From SHXO01 sp964523885 (lineage in GTDB: Bacteria > Pseudomonadota > Gammaproteobacteria > Burkholderiales > SHXO01): a DNA stretch of 64,000 bases. Position numbers and translations under genes: made by a program. This document shows positions 24,773 through 34,778 of this stretch, in pieces (position 1 is the first letter of the stretch; each line of letters begins with the position of its first letter). The stretch spans positions 62,001-126,000 of the forward strand of contig CAZFYX010000087.1 of NCBI GenBank assembly GCA_964523885.1, written 5' to 3'. The notes under the pieces were generated by a model. It was not told where the DNA came from. It did not search any database and saw only the letters and a program-made list of their open reading frames with translations.

Positions 24773-25196
24773 CCTTGCGGTCGACGTCACGCGCCGGCCG
24801 CTCCCCACAACCCTTCGATGCACGCGGATTTCCGGTTTCCGCCTCACCCGAAAGGGTGAGCGGCCCTTCCCCCCAAAGCCCACGCCCGATTCGCTCCTCC
24901 GCCCGATGGCGGGTCACGCGCGCGGCAACGAGAATCTTCCTGTCCTGTGTCAGCTCGCATCGTCTCACCAGCACGCCGATGGTGCGGCGAGTGGATCAAG
25001 CGCCCTTTCAAGAGGCACGGCCACTCGCGAGATTCCGTGCAGGACCCCTGCAGGCGATTGTTTCCATTGCAACCGTGCGTGCCGGCGTGGCGTGGCCCGG
25101 GCCATGCAACACGGCCTCGCGGTTGCGAGCCCATAACCAGAACCCGTCCACAGCCGTCACCAGAAAAAACCGTCGTCTCTCGAAGAGGAACCGCAA
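24773..25196. other. 424 bp intergenic region before iorA
   Basis: No convincing gene. A hairpin lies near the start (see 24839-24863). The rest is somewhat less GC-biased than the neighbours and ends in GAAGAGGAACCGCAAATGCC, whose GAGGA is the ribosome-binding site of iorA. A promoter for iorAB must be somewhere here, but no pair of hexamers stands out. Confidence 0.5.
24839..24863 (+). terminator. GAAA-tetraloop hairpin after the two-component operon
   Basis: CTCACCC (24843-24849), loop GAAA, GGGTGAG (24854-24860) form a perfect seven-base stem, extended by CCG/CGG across one bulged C. The GNRA loop favours an RNA structure. A pyrimidine-rich run follows, not a T tract, so it may be a Rho-assisted terminator or a leader structure for iorA. 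Confidence 0.4.
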
Positions 25197-25670
25197 ATGC
25201 CATCACTGAAGATCAACGGCCAGAGCTATTTCTCCGATTCACCCCCGGACACGCCCCTGCTGTGGGTGATCCGCGAGGAGCTGCGCCTCACCGGCACCCG
25301 CTACGGCTGCGGCATGGCGCTGTGCGGCGCCTGTACCGTGCACATCAACGGCCAGGCCGTGCGCTCCTGTGCGATCAAGCTCGGTGATGTGAGCGAGAAC
25401 GCCGTGATCACCACCATCGAGGGCCTCGATCCGGCCGACGCCCACCCGGTGCAGAAGGCCTGGGTCGCGATCCAGGTCCCGCAGTGCGGTTACTGCCAGT
25501 CCGGGCAGATCATGCAGGCCGCCGCGCTGCTGGCGGCCAACCCGGACCCGACCGACGAGGAGATCGTGCAGGGCATGAACGGCAACCTGTGCCGCTGCGC
25601 CACCTACCCGCGCATCGTCGGGGCCGTCCGCCGTGCGGCCGAGATGATGAAGGAGACCAGCAATGGCTGA
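25197..25670 (+). CDS. iorA: Isoquinoline 1-oxidoreductase-like small subunit, 2x[2Fe-2S]
   Basis: Electron-transfer subunit of a two-subunit molybdenum hydroxylase. The 157-residue protein has a plant-ferredoxin-type cluster (CGMALCGACTVHI and a fourth Cys in RSCAIK) and a second helical [2Fe-2S] domain (CGYCQSGQ and NLCRCATY). This matches IorA and similar subunits of aldehyde or isoquinoline oxidoreductases. Start ATG 25197 has a good GAGGA. The gene overlaps iorB by eight bases, so the two subunits are made together. The substrate could be an aldehyde or an N-heterocycle. Confidence 0.88.
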   Translation: MPSLKINGQSYFSDSPPDTPLLWVIREELRLTGTRYGCGMALCGACTVHINGQAVRSCAIKLGDVSENAVITTIEGLDPADAHPVQKAWVAIQVPQCGYCQSGQIMQAAALLAANPDPTDEEIVQGMNGNLCRCATYPRIVGAVRRAAEMMKETSNG

Positions 25671-28125
25671 CACCAAGACCTCCGGCATCACCCGCCGCGA
25701 CTTCCTCGTGCGCTCGGCCGCCGTGGCCGGCGGCGCGTTCCTCAGCGTGGCCGTTCCGCCTTCCATCCTCGGCGGCGGCAAGGCCGAAGCGGCGATGAGC
25801 GCCACGCCCGAGTTCACGCCCTCGATCTGGTTCACCATCACGCCCGATGGCATGACCACCATGCACATCATCAAGGCCGAGATGGGCCAGCACATCGGCA
25901 CCGCCTTCGCGCAGATCATCGCCGAGGAGCTGGAAGTGCCGTGGGACAAGATCCGCCTCGACATGCCGCTGGAGAGCGCCGAGAACTTCGGCATCTACGG
26001 GCTGGCCTACACGGTCAACAGCGGCAGCGTGACCACCGAGTTCGACCGCCTGCTGCGCGCCGGCGCGCTCGGCCGCATCGCGCTCACCGAAGCCGGTGCG
26101 ACCGTGCTGAAGGTGCCAGTGGCCAACTGCTACGCGGAGAACGGCCGGGTCTTCGACAAGCCCTCGGGCCGCTCGGTGAGCTACGGGGAGATCCTCCAGC
26201 AGGTCAAGATCGACCGCAAGTTCTCCTACCCGGACGACTTCAAGAAGGTCAAGCTGAAGGACCGCAGCGAGTACAAGCTGATCGGCCAGTCGGTGCAGGC
26301 GCTGGACATCCCGGCCAAGACCAATGGCCAGGCCAAGTACGGCATCGACGTGTTCCTGCCCGGCATGGCCTACGGCGCGCTGGCGATCCCGCGCACGCGC
26401 TACGCCTCCAAGGTGCTGTCGATCGACGACAGCGAGGCGAAGAAGATCCCCGGCTACATCAAGTCGGTGAAGATCGACGATTCGATGGGCAAGTGCACGG
26501 GCTGGGTGGTCGCGCTGGCCGAGACCTACCCCGCCGCGGTGAAGGCGAGCAAGGCGCTCAAGATCGACGCCGACCCCGGTCCCTACGGCAAGCTCTCGCT
26601 CAACGACATCATGGAGGAGTTCTCCGAGATGTCGAATAAGCCGCAGGAGAGCCGCGCCTGGGTGCTCGAAGGCGACGTGGAGAAGGCCATGACCCAGGCG
26701 CAGAAGACGGTGTCGGCCGAGTACACCAGCGACATGGTGTGCCACGCCTTCATGGAGCCGATCAACTGCGTGGTGCAGCACGCCTCCGACGACAGCTGGC
26801 ACGTGCACGTGGGCACGCAGAGCACTTCGTTCGCGCGCATGACGCTGACCGGCTACCTGTCCAAGGTCACCGGCAAGAAGGCCGAGGACCTCAAGGTGTA
26901 CATCCACCAGTACCTGGTGGGCGGGGGCTTCGGCGGCAAGCAGGACTACGACGACATCCTCGCCGCGGCCTACTGCGCGAAGGAGATCGGCCGGCCGGTG
27001 AAGTTCATCCAGACCCGCGAGTCGCAGTTCGCCACGTCGTTCCCGCGCACGCCGACCTTCCATCGCCTCAAGGCGGGCATCAGGAACGGCCAGCTCACCG
27101 CGATGAACCACGACCTGGTGTGCGGCTGGATGGGCCCGCGCTTCAGCGTGGGCAAGCAGTTCAACAACGGCACCGACTGGCTGCAGCTGGACTCCGTCGA
27201 CGGCAAGAAGGAGGACATCGACCAGTGGTCGATCGGCGGCAGCGATCACTGGTACGACGTGCCCAACCACCGGGTGCGCGCGTGGAACAGCGACAAGACC
27301 ACCTGGGCGATCCAGGCGAGCGCGCTGCGCACCGTGTCCAACTCGTACAACATGTTCGTGGTCGAGTCGTTCATGGACGAGGTGGCCAAGGCGGCCGGCC
27401 GTGACCCGCTCGAGTTCCGCCTGTCCATGCTCAACGGCAAGGGTGGCAACCGCGGCATCCCGAATTCGGGCTATCCCGCGGGCACGCCGTCCGATTACTA
27501 CATGGACCAGCTGTGGATCTCGCTGCCATGGCCGAAGGACGGTACCTGGCCGCCGTACGAGTCGGGCACCGTAGGCGGAGCGAACCGCCTCGCCAACTGC
27601 CTGCGGGTAGCGGCGGGCAAGGCCGGCTGGGGCCGCAAGATGCCGCCCAATACCGGGCTCGGCCTGGCGGTCTCCTCGGCGGAAGAGCGCCAGAGCCCGA
27701 CCTGGGTCGCCGGCGTGGCCGAGGTGACCGTGGACCCGTCCACCGGGAAGTACAAGGTGAACAAGGTCTGGATCGCCATGGACATGGGCATCGCGATCAA
27801 CCCCGAGAACATCAAGGCCCAGATCATGGGCTCGGCGTTGTGGGGCACCAGCCAGGTGATGTCCGAGCGCCTGACCTTCAAGAACGGCGCGCTGGAGCAG
27901 TCCAACTACCACGAGTACCGTCCGATCCGGCAGGTGGACGTGCCCGAGTTCGACATCACGCTGATCCAGTCCGGGCACCACCCGGTGGGCGTGGGCGAGC
28001 CGGCCTCCACGCTGATCGCACCGGCAGTCGCCAACGCCATCGCCGCTGCAACGGGCGTGCGCGTGCGGCACATGCCGATCACGCCGGAAGCCGTGCTCGA
28101 AGGCATCAAGAACAAGAAAGCGTAA
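25663..28125 (+). CDS. iorB: Isoquinoline 1-oxidoreductase-like large subunit, molybdopterin-binding
   Basis: Catalytic subunit, 820 residues, of the xanthine-oxidase family. It begins with a twin-arginine signal (ITRRDFLVRS, hydrophobic core, AEA cleavage near residue 43), so the folded, cofactor-loaded complex is sent to the periplasm. Cofactor motifs include GGGFGGKQDYDD (about 420-432) and the active-site glutamate in VGVGEPAS near the end. The arrangement, a single-domain small subunit plus a duplicated large subunit with Tat signal, is that of IorAB-type enzymes. No cytochrome c or maturation (XdhC) gene is nearby. Two hairpins follow the stop, the second with a T tract. Confidence 0.88.
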   Translation: MADTKTSGITRRDFLVRSAAVAGGAFLSVAVPPSILGGGKAEAAMSATPEFTPSIWFTITPDGMTTMHIIKAEMGQHIGTAFAQIIAEELEVPWDKIRLDMPLESAENFGIYGLAYTVNSGSVTTEFDRLLRAGALGRIALTEAGATVLKVPVANCYAENGRVFDKPSGRSVSYGEILQQVKIDRKFSYPDDFKKVKLKDRSEYKLIGQSVQALDIPAKTNGQAKYGIDVFLPGMAYGALAIPRTRYASKVLSIDDSEAKKIPGYIKSVKIDDSMGKCTGWVVALAETYPAAVKASKALKIDADPGPYGKLSLNDIMEEFSEMSNKPQESRAWVLEGDVEKAMTQAQKTVSAEYTSDMVCHAFMEPINCVVQHASDDSWHVHVGTQSTSFARMTLTGYLSKVTGKKAEDLKVYIHQYLVGGGFGGKQDYDDILAAAYCAKEIGRPVKFIQTRESQFATSFPRTPTFHRLKAGIRNGQLTAMNHDLVCGWMGPRFSVGKQFNNGTDWLQLDSVDGKKEDIDQWSIGGSDHWYDVPNHRVRAWNSDKTTWAIQASALRTVSNSYNMFVVESFMDEVAKAAGRDPLEFRLSMLNGKGGNRGIPNSGYPAGTPSDYYMDQLWISLPWPKDGTWPPYESGTVGGANRLANCLRVAAGKAGWGRKMPPNTGLGLAVSSAEERQSPTWVAGVAEVTVDPSTGKYKVNKVWIAMDMGIAINPENIKAQIMGSALWGTSQVMSERLTFKNGALEQSNYHEYRPIRQVDVPEFDITLIQSGHHPVGVGEPASTLIAPAVANAIAAATGVRVRHMPITPEAVLEGIKNKKA

Positions 28126-28133
28126 AGCGTTAC

Positions 28134-28163
28134 CCGGGGACCGCCGCTCGCGGCGGTCCCCGG
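28134..28163 (+). terminator. 13-bp perfect hairpin after iorB
   Basis: ccggggaccgccg (28134-28146), loop ctcg, and its exact complement (28151-28163), starting eight bases after the iorB stop. No T tract follows. It may stabilise the message 3' end or slow polymerase before the second terminator. Confidence 0.6.
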
Positions 28164-28217
28164 TCACCCCCCGAGGGTATCGCCCAGCGGCCGCGATTCG
28201 AGGCGCGGGGCGCTGGA

Positions 28218-28249
28218 GGGCGAGTGCGGTTCCTCGCCCGTCTTTTTTC
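28218..28249 (+). terminator. Rho-independent terminator 15 bp before the amidase start
   Basis: GGGCGAG (28218-28224), an eight-base loop and CTCGCCC (28233-28239), then GTCTTTTTTCT. This is the classic stem plus T tract. It would end the iorAB transcript, yet its T tract stops only about 15 bases before the amidase ATG, leaving almost no room for a promoter between them. Confidence 0.7.
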
Positions 28250-28263
28250 TCCGGCAGACTTTC

Positions 28264-29688
28264 ATGGCAGACGACCTGCTTTCCCTGTCAGGCGCCCAGC
28301 TGCTCAAGCACTACCGCAACCGCACGCTCTCGCCGGTCGAGGTGACCCGCGCAGCACTCGAGCGCATCCATGCGCTGCAGCCGGTCTACAACGCGTTCGT
28401 GCGGGTGGCCGAAGAGGACGCGCTGCGGGCAGCGCGCGAGTCCGAGGCACGCTGGGTTCGCGGCGAACCGCGCGGCCTCGTCGACGGGCTGCCGACCACG
28501 GTCAAGGACCTGCTGCTCGCCAAGGGCTGGCCCACCCTGCGCGGCTCCCTCACCATCGACCCGGACCAGGCCTGGGACGAGGACAGTGCGTCGGTCGCGC
28601 GCATGCGCGAGCACGGCGCCGTCATACTGGGCAAGACCACCACCCCGGAGTTCGGCTGGAAGGGCGTGACCGACAGTCCGCTCACCGGCACCACGCGCAA
28701 CCCCTGGAATCCGGCCATGACGCCCGGCGGCAGCAGCGGCGGCGCGGCCGTCGCGTGTGCGTGCGGCATGGGGGTGATGCACATCGCCACCGACGGCGGA
28801 GGCTCGATCCGGATCCCCGCCGGCTTCACCGGCATGTTCGGCTTCAAGCCGACCTTCGGCCTGGTGCCCGTGCACCCGCATCCGCCGCCCCTGACCCTGT
28901 GGCACCAGGGGCCGATCTCCCGCACCGTCACCGACGCGGCATTGATGCTCACGGTCATCTCCAAGCCGGACGTGCGCGACTTCTACGCCGGCCCGGCGCT
29001 GGGCATCGATTTCCGGAAGGGGCTGGAAGACGGGGTGAACGGCATGCGCATCGCGTACGACCGCACGCTGGGCTACGCGAAAGTGGATGCCGACGTGGCG
29101 CGGTGCGTGGACGAGGGCGTACGCGGGCTGCGCGAGCTCGGCGCGCAGGTCGAGGAGATCGATCTCTCGCTCGCGGATCCGATCGAGATCATGCAGCCGC
29201 TCTGGGCGGTCGCGCTGGCCATGGCAGTGCAGCCGCTCAGTGCCCGGCAGCGCAGCCTGATGGATCAGCCCTTGCTGGCCATCGCGGAGGCGGGATTCGG
29301 GATGAGCGCGCTGGAGTACCGCGCCTTCGAGAAGCAGCGCGAGGCACTCGCGCGCCGCTTCAACCTGCTGCACCAGCAGTACGATCTGCTCGTGACCCCG
29401 CAGCTCGCCACCACGGCGTTCGAGGTCGGCCACGAGGTGCCGCCGGACAACGGCATGCGGCGCTGGTGGGAGTGGTCGCCCTTCACCTATCCGTTCAACC
29501 TGACGCAGCAGCCTGCCGCCACGGTGCCGTGCGGTTTCGCCGGCAACGGCCTGCCGGTCGCGATGCAGCTCGTCGGGGCGAAGTGGAACGACCCGCTCGT
29601 GCTGCGAGCCGCCCGGGCATACGAGCAGGCGCATCCGTTCCGCCTTCCGAGGTCGGTGACAGACAAGGCGTGGCAAAGCACTGCGTGA
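28264..29688 (+). CDS. Amidase signature family protein
   Basis: A 474-residue amide hydrolase with the Ser-cisSer-Lys triad: Lys in TVKDLLLAK (about 80), cis-Ser in GGSSGG (about 158) and nucleophile Ser in DGGGSIRIPA (about 181). This covers aryl- and aliphatic amidases, and could also be a GatA-like paralogue; it lacks gatB or gatC neighbours, so a catabolic amidase is likely. No signal peptide. The start at 28264 has no Shine-Dalgarno, and a terminator lies immediately upstream, so expression is puzzling. The last codons and stop fall in a GTGAC-type repeat array. It could process an amide or lactam formed by the neighbouring IorAB enzyme. Confidence 0.87.
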   Translation: MADDLLSLSGAQLLKHYRNRTLSPVEVTRAALERIHALQPVYNAFVRVAEEDALRAARESEARWVRGEPRGLVDGLPTTVKDLLLAKGWPTLRGSLTIDPDQAWDEDSASVARMREHGAVILGKTTTPEFGWKGVTDSPLTGTTRNPWNPAMTPGGSSGGAAVACACGMGVMHIATDGGGSIRIPAGFTGMFGFKPTFGLVPVHPHPPPLTLWHQGPISRTVTDAALMLTVISKPDVRDFYAGPALGIDFRKGLEDGVNGMRIAYDRTLGYAKVDADVARCVDEGVRGLRELGAQVEEIDLSLADPIEIMQPLWAVALAMAVQPLSARQRSLMDQPLLAIAEAGFGMSALEYRAFEKQREALARRFNLLHQQYDLLVTPQLATTAFEVGHEVPPDNGMRRWWEWSPFTYPFNLTQQPAATVPCGFAGNGLPVAMQLVGAKWNDPLVLRAARAYEQAHPFRLPRSVTDKAWQSTA

Positions 29689-29702
29689 CAGCAGTGCGTG
29701 AC
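29656..29702. repeat. GTGAC-type array across the amidase stop
   Basis: gtgac at 29656, gtggc at 29670, gtgac at 29685 and 29698: spacing 14, 15, 13. The last two lie in a GCGTGACag/GCGTGACgt context, the same core as at 20362 and, reversed, at 21048. The third copy contains the amidase stop codon. Confidence 0.6.
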
Positions 29703-29799
29703 GTCCCTTCCCTGCCTTCGAGGCGAGACAACGGCACACCGCGGCCGGCGTTCGCATAGAATCCGCGCTTCCCGACCGTCTTCACTGGAAGAGGAGCAG

Positions 29800-30576
29800 A
29801 TGGACGTCAGCGAGATCAAGCGCATTGCCACCAGGCAGCCGGCCAGCCGCCAATACGATGTGCGCCAGGCGCGCATCGACCTCACCGCCGCCCTGCGCCT
29901 GGCCTCGCGCATGGGCTTCAGCGAAGGCGTGTGCAACCACTTCAGTCTCGAAGTGCCGAGCGATCCGGACAAGTTCCTGATCAACCCGCAGGGCCTGCAC
30001 TGGTCCGAGATCACGCCGGGCGACCTGATGGTGGTGGACTCGAGCGGCAAGGTGGTCGAAGGCCGGCACGCGGTGGAGCCCACCGCGTTCTTCATCCACT
30101 TCGGCGTGCACAAGGTGGTGAAGAAGAAGTGCGTCCTGCACACGCACATGCCCTGGGCCACGGCGCTCACCCTGCTCGAGGACCCGACACTGGAGACGCG
30201 CGCCAACCAGAATGCGATGCGGTTCCACGGCCGCGTCGGCTACGACATGGACTTCGGCGGCCCGGCGCTGGCGGCTGACGAAGGCGAGCGCATCGCCCAC
30301 GCCGCGGGCGGCAAGGAGATCGTCTTCATGGCGCACCACGGCGTGATGGTCTGCAACGACCGCATCGACTACGCGTTCGACGACCTCTACTACCTCGAGC
30401 GCTCCTGCATGGTCCAGGTGAGGGCGCTCAGCACCGGTCGGCGCCTGCGGCTGGTGAGCGACGAGATGGCCGCGAAGACCTGCCGCGACATCGAGGGCGA
30501 GCGGCAGCAATCCGAGCTCCATTTCGCCGCATTGAAAAGATTACTCGACCGGGACGAGCCCGGCTGGTCGCAGTAG
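29800..30576 (+). CDS. Class II aldolase/adducin family protein
   Basis: A 258-residue zinc-dependent aldolase-fold protein. The metal histidines are visible as H-x-H in CVLHTHMPW (His114, His116) and in AHHGVMVCN near 178; the phosphate-binding Gly-rich stretch is GFSEGVCNHFS. Family members cleave sugar phosphates (fuculose-1-phosphate, ribulose-5-phosphate epimerase) or decarboxylate; the true substrate is unknown. GAGGAG just before ATG 29800 decides the start; a TAGAAT -10 lies at 29757-29762. It is followed by a strong terminator, so it forms its own unit. Confidence 0.87.
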   Translation: MDVSEIKRIATRQPASRQYDVRQARIDLTAALRLASRMGFSEGVCNHFSLEVPSDPDKFLINPQGLHWSEITPGDLMVVDSSGKVVEGRHAVEPTAFFIHFGVHKVVKKKCVLHTHMPWATALTLLEDPTLETRANQNAMRFHGRVGYDMDFGGPALAADEGERIAHAAGGKEIVFMAHHGVMVCNDRIDYAFDDLYYLERSCMVQVRALSTGRRLRLVSDEMAAKTCRDIEGERQQSELHFAALKRLLDRDEPGWSQ

Positions 30577-30601
30577 CGGGGTCGCTGCACTCACGCGTCA
30601 C

Positions 30602-30633
30602 GAAAGCGGGCCACTGGCCCGCTTTCTCTTTCT
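30602..30633 (+). terminator. Intrinsic terminator after the class II aldolase gene
   Basis: GAAAGCGGGCC (30602-30612), loop ACT, GGCCCGCTTTC (30616-30626): an 11-base perfect stem followed by TCTTTCT. It separates the aldolase gene from the glycogen/trehalose locus. The remaining 230 bp before glgB hold the presumed promoter of that locus (TATACC at 30800-30805 is the best -10), without a good -35. Confidence 0.8.
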
Positions 30634-30867
30634 GCGGCGACCCGGTCGCGGTACTGGGGGCCGGAGTCGTCTCTGCAGATCTTACACAGCCTCCTGGCTG
30701 CACCCGGAACGTGCCGTGCTGACGTAGCGCAACCCGTCGCCTCTGTCGTCGGCGCACGCCGGTGTGCGTCGCGCAACCAATCGCGTCGCCGGGTGTCCCT
30801 ATACCGGGCGAAGCGACCGCACCGTCGCCCGGTGCGCACAAGAACCCATCGCAAGCGGAGGCGCTGT

Positions 30868-32751
30868 GTGGACAGGCTGACCGAGCAGGATGTCTATCTC
30901 TTCCGGGAAGGCAACCTGTTCCGGGCATACGACAAGCTCGGCGCACACCCCGGCGATCAGGATGACCAGGCCGGCGTGTTCTTCCGCGCCTGGGCGCCCA
31001 ATGCCCACGCGGTGAGCGTCTTCGGCGACTTCAACGACTGGGATCCGCAGCGCGATCCGCTGGTGCCCCGCCAGGACCATAGCGGCATCTGGGAGCGCTT
31101 CGTGCCGGGCGTGCCGGACGGCGCGTGCTACAAGTACCGCGTGGTCTCGCGCCAGGGCGAGATCTTCGACAAGAGCGATCCCTACGCGCTGCGCACCGAA
31201 GTCCCGCCGCGCACTGCATCCATCGTCACCCGGCTCGACCACGCCTGGGCCGACGGTGACTGGATGCTCCAGCGCGGCACCTGCAATGCGCTCGATGCGC
31301 CGGTCTCGATCTACGAGGTGCATCTCGGTTCGTGGCAGCGCAACCCCGACGGCAGCTACATCGGCTATCGCGAGCTCGCGCCGCGGCTCGCCGAATACGT
31401 CCACCACATGGGGTTCACGCACGTCGAGCTGATGCCGGTGATGGAGCATCCGTTCTACGGCTCCTGGGGGTACCAGGTCACCGGGTTCTTCGCACCCACT
31501 GCGCGCTACGGCACCCCGCAGGACTTCATGTTCCTCGTCGACCACCTGCACCAGCGCGGCATCGGAGTGATCCTCGACTGGGTGCCCTCGCACTTCCCGC
31601 AGGACGGTCATGGCCTGGCCTACTTCGACGGCACCTACCTCTACGAGCACGCCGACCGACGCCAGGGGTACCACCCGGAGTGGGGCAGCTACATCTTCAA
31701 CTACGGCCGCGCGGAGGTACGCGACTTCCTCGCCAGCAGCGCGCTGTTCTGGCTCGACCACTACCACGCCGACGCGCTGCGGGTGGACGCGGTGGCCTCG
31801 ATGCTCTACCTCGACTACTCGCGCAAGGCCGGCGAGTGGATTCCCAACCGCTACGGCGGCAACGAGAACCTCGAGGCGATCGCCTTCCTCAAGTCGCTCA
31901 ACGAGGCGGTCTACCGCGAGTATCCGGACACCCAGACCATTGCCGAGGAGTCCACCGCCTGGCCGCTGGTGTCGCGCCCGACCTACCGCGGCGGGCTGGG
32001 CTTCGGGCTCAAGTGGAACATGGGCTGGATGCACGACACGCTGGCCTACTTCGGCCAGGACCCGATCTACCGCCGCTTCCACCACGACAAGCTGACCTTC
32101 TCGCTCTGGTACGCGTTCACTGAGAACTTCCTCCTGCCGCTGTCGCACGACGAAGTCGTGTACGGCAAGGGTTCGCTCCTCGCACGCCTGCCGGGGGACG
32201 AGTGGCAGCGCTTCGCCAACCTGCGCCTGCTGTTCGGCTACATGTGGGGCCACCCCGGCAAGAAGCTGCTGTTCATGGGGGGCGAATTCGGCCAGCGCAG
32301 CGAATGGCAGCACGAGGGAGCGCTGGAATGGCACCTGCTCGATCTCCCGCTCCACCAGGGGGTGCAGCGCTGGGTACGCGACCTCAACACCTTCTACCGC
32401 GGCGAGCGTGCAATGCACGAGCAGGACTTCGCCCAGGCGGGGTTCGAGTGGGTGGACTGCTGCGACAACGCGGCGAGCGTGATCAGCTTCCTGCGCAAGG
32501 GCCGCGCGGCCAATGACGCTGTTCTGGTCGTGTGCAACTTCACGCCGGTCGTGCGCGAGAACTATCGCATCGGCGTGCCGCGCCCCGGAACCTGGCGCGA
32601 GTGCCTCAACAGCGATGCGGCGCTCTATGGCGGCAGCGGCCAGGGCAACGGGGGGAGCGTGGACAGCGTGCCGCTGCCGGCGCACGGACGCTATCACTCC
32701 CTCAACCTGCGCCTGCCACCGCTGGGTGTGCTGTTCCTCAAGCCCGCGTGA
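30868..32751 (+). CDS. glgB: 1,4-alpha-glucan branching enzyme
   Basis: Makes alpha-1,6 branches in glycogen-like glucan. The 627-residue protein has a CBM48 domain (about 30-130; VFGDFNDW), a GH13 barrel with nucleophile Asp307 (LRVDAVASM), acid/base Glu360 (IAEESTAW) and the third acid in LSHDEVVYGKG, and a C-terminal beta domain. It lacks the extra N1 domain of the 728-residue E. coli enzyme. The start is a GTG at 30868 with GGAG ahead of it. It is the first gene of the locus; its stop lies one base before the glgE ATG, so translation is coupled. Confidence 0.95.
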   Translation: MDRLTEQDVYLFREGNLFRAYDKLGAHPGDQDDQAGVFFRAWAPNAHAVSVFGDFNDWDPQRDPLVPRQDHSGIWERFVPGVPDGACYKYRVVSRQGEIFDKSDPYALRTEVPPRTASIVTRLDHAWADGDWMLQRGTCNALDAPVSIYEVHLGSWQRNPDGSYIGYRELAPRLAEYVHHMGFTHVELMPVMEHPFYGSWGYQVTGFFAPTARYGTPQDFMFLVDHLHQRGIGVILDWVPSHFPQDGHGLAYFDGTYLYEHADRRQGYHPEWGSYIFNYGRAEVRDFLASSALFWLDHYHADALRVDAVASMLYLDYSRKAGEWIPNRYGGNENLEAIAFLKSLNEAVYREYPDTQTIAEESTAWPLVSRPTYRGGLGFGLKWNMGWMHDTLAYFGQDPIYRRFHHDKLTFSLWYAFTENFLLPLSHDEVVYGKGSLLARLPGDEWQRFANLRLLFGYMWGHPGKKLLFMGGEFGQRSEWQHEGALEWHLLDLPLHQGVQRWVRDLNTFYRGERAMHEQDFAQAGFEWVDCCDNAASVISFLRKGRAANDAVLVVCNFTPVVRENYRIGVPRPGTWRECLNSDAALYGGSGQGNGGSVDSVPLPAHGRYHSLNLRLPPLGVLFLKPA

Positions 32752-32752
32752 G

Positions 32753-34777
<2,025 letters not shown>

Positions 34778-34778
34778 G

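Noticed and set aside
25510..28167. A long minus-strand open frame opposite iorB (885 codons)
   Set aside because: It mirrors the codon structure of iorB, is rich in His, Arg, Gly and Val without motifs, and iorB has clear cofactor motifs. High GC removes stops from the antisense frame.
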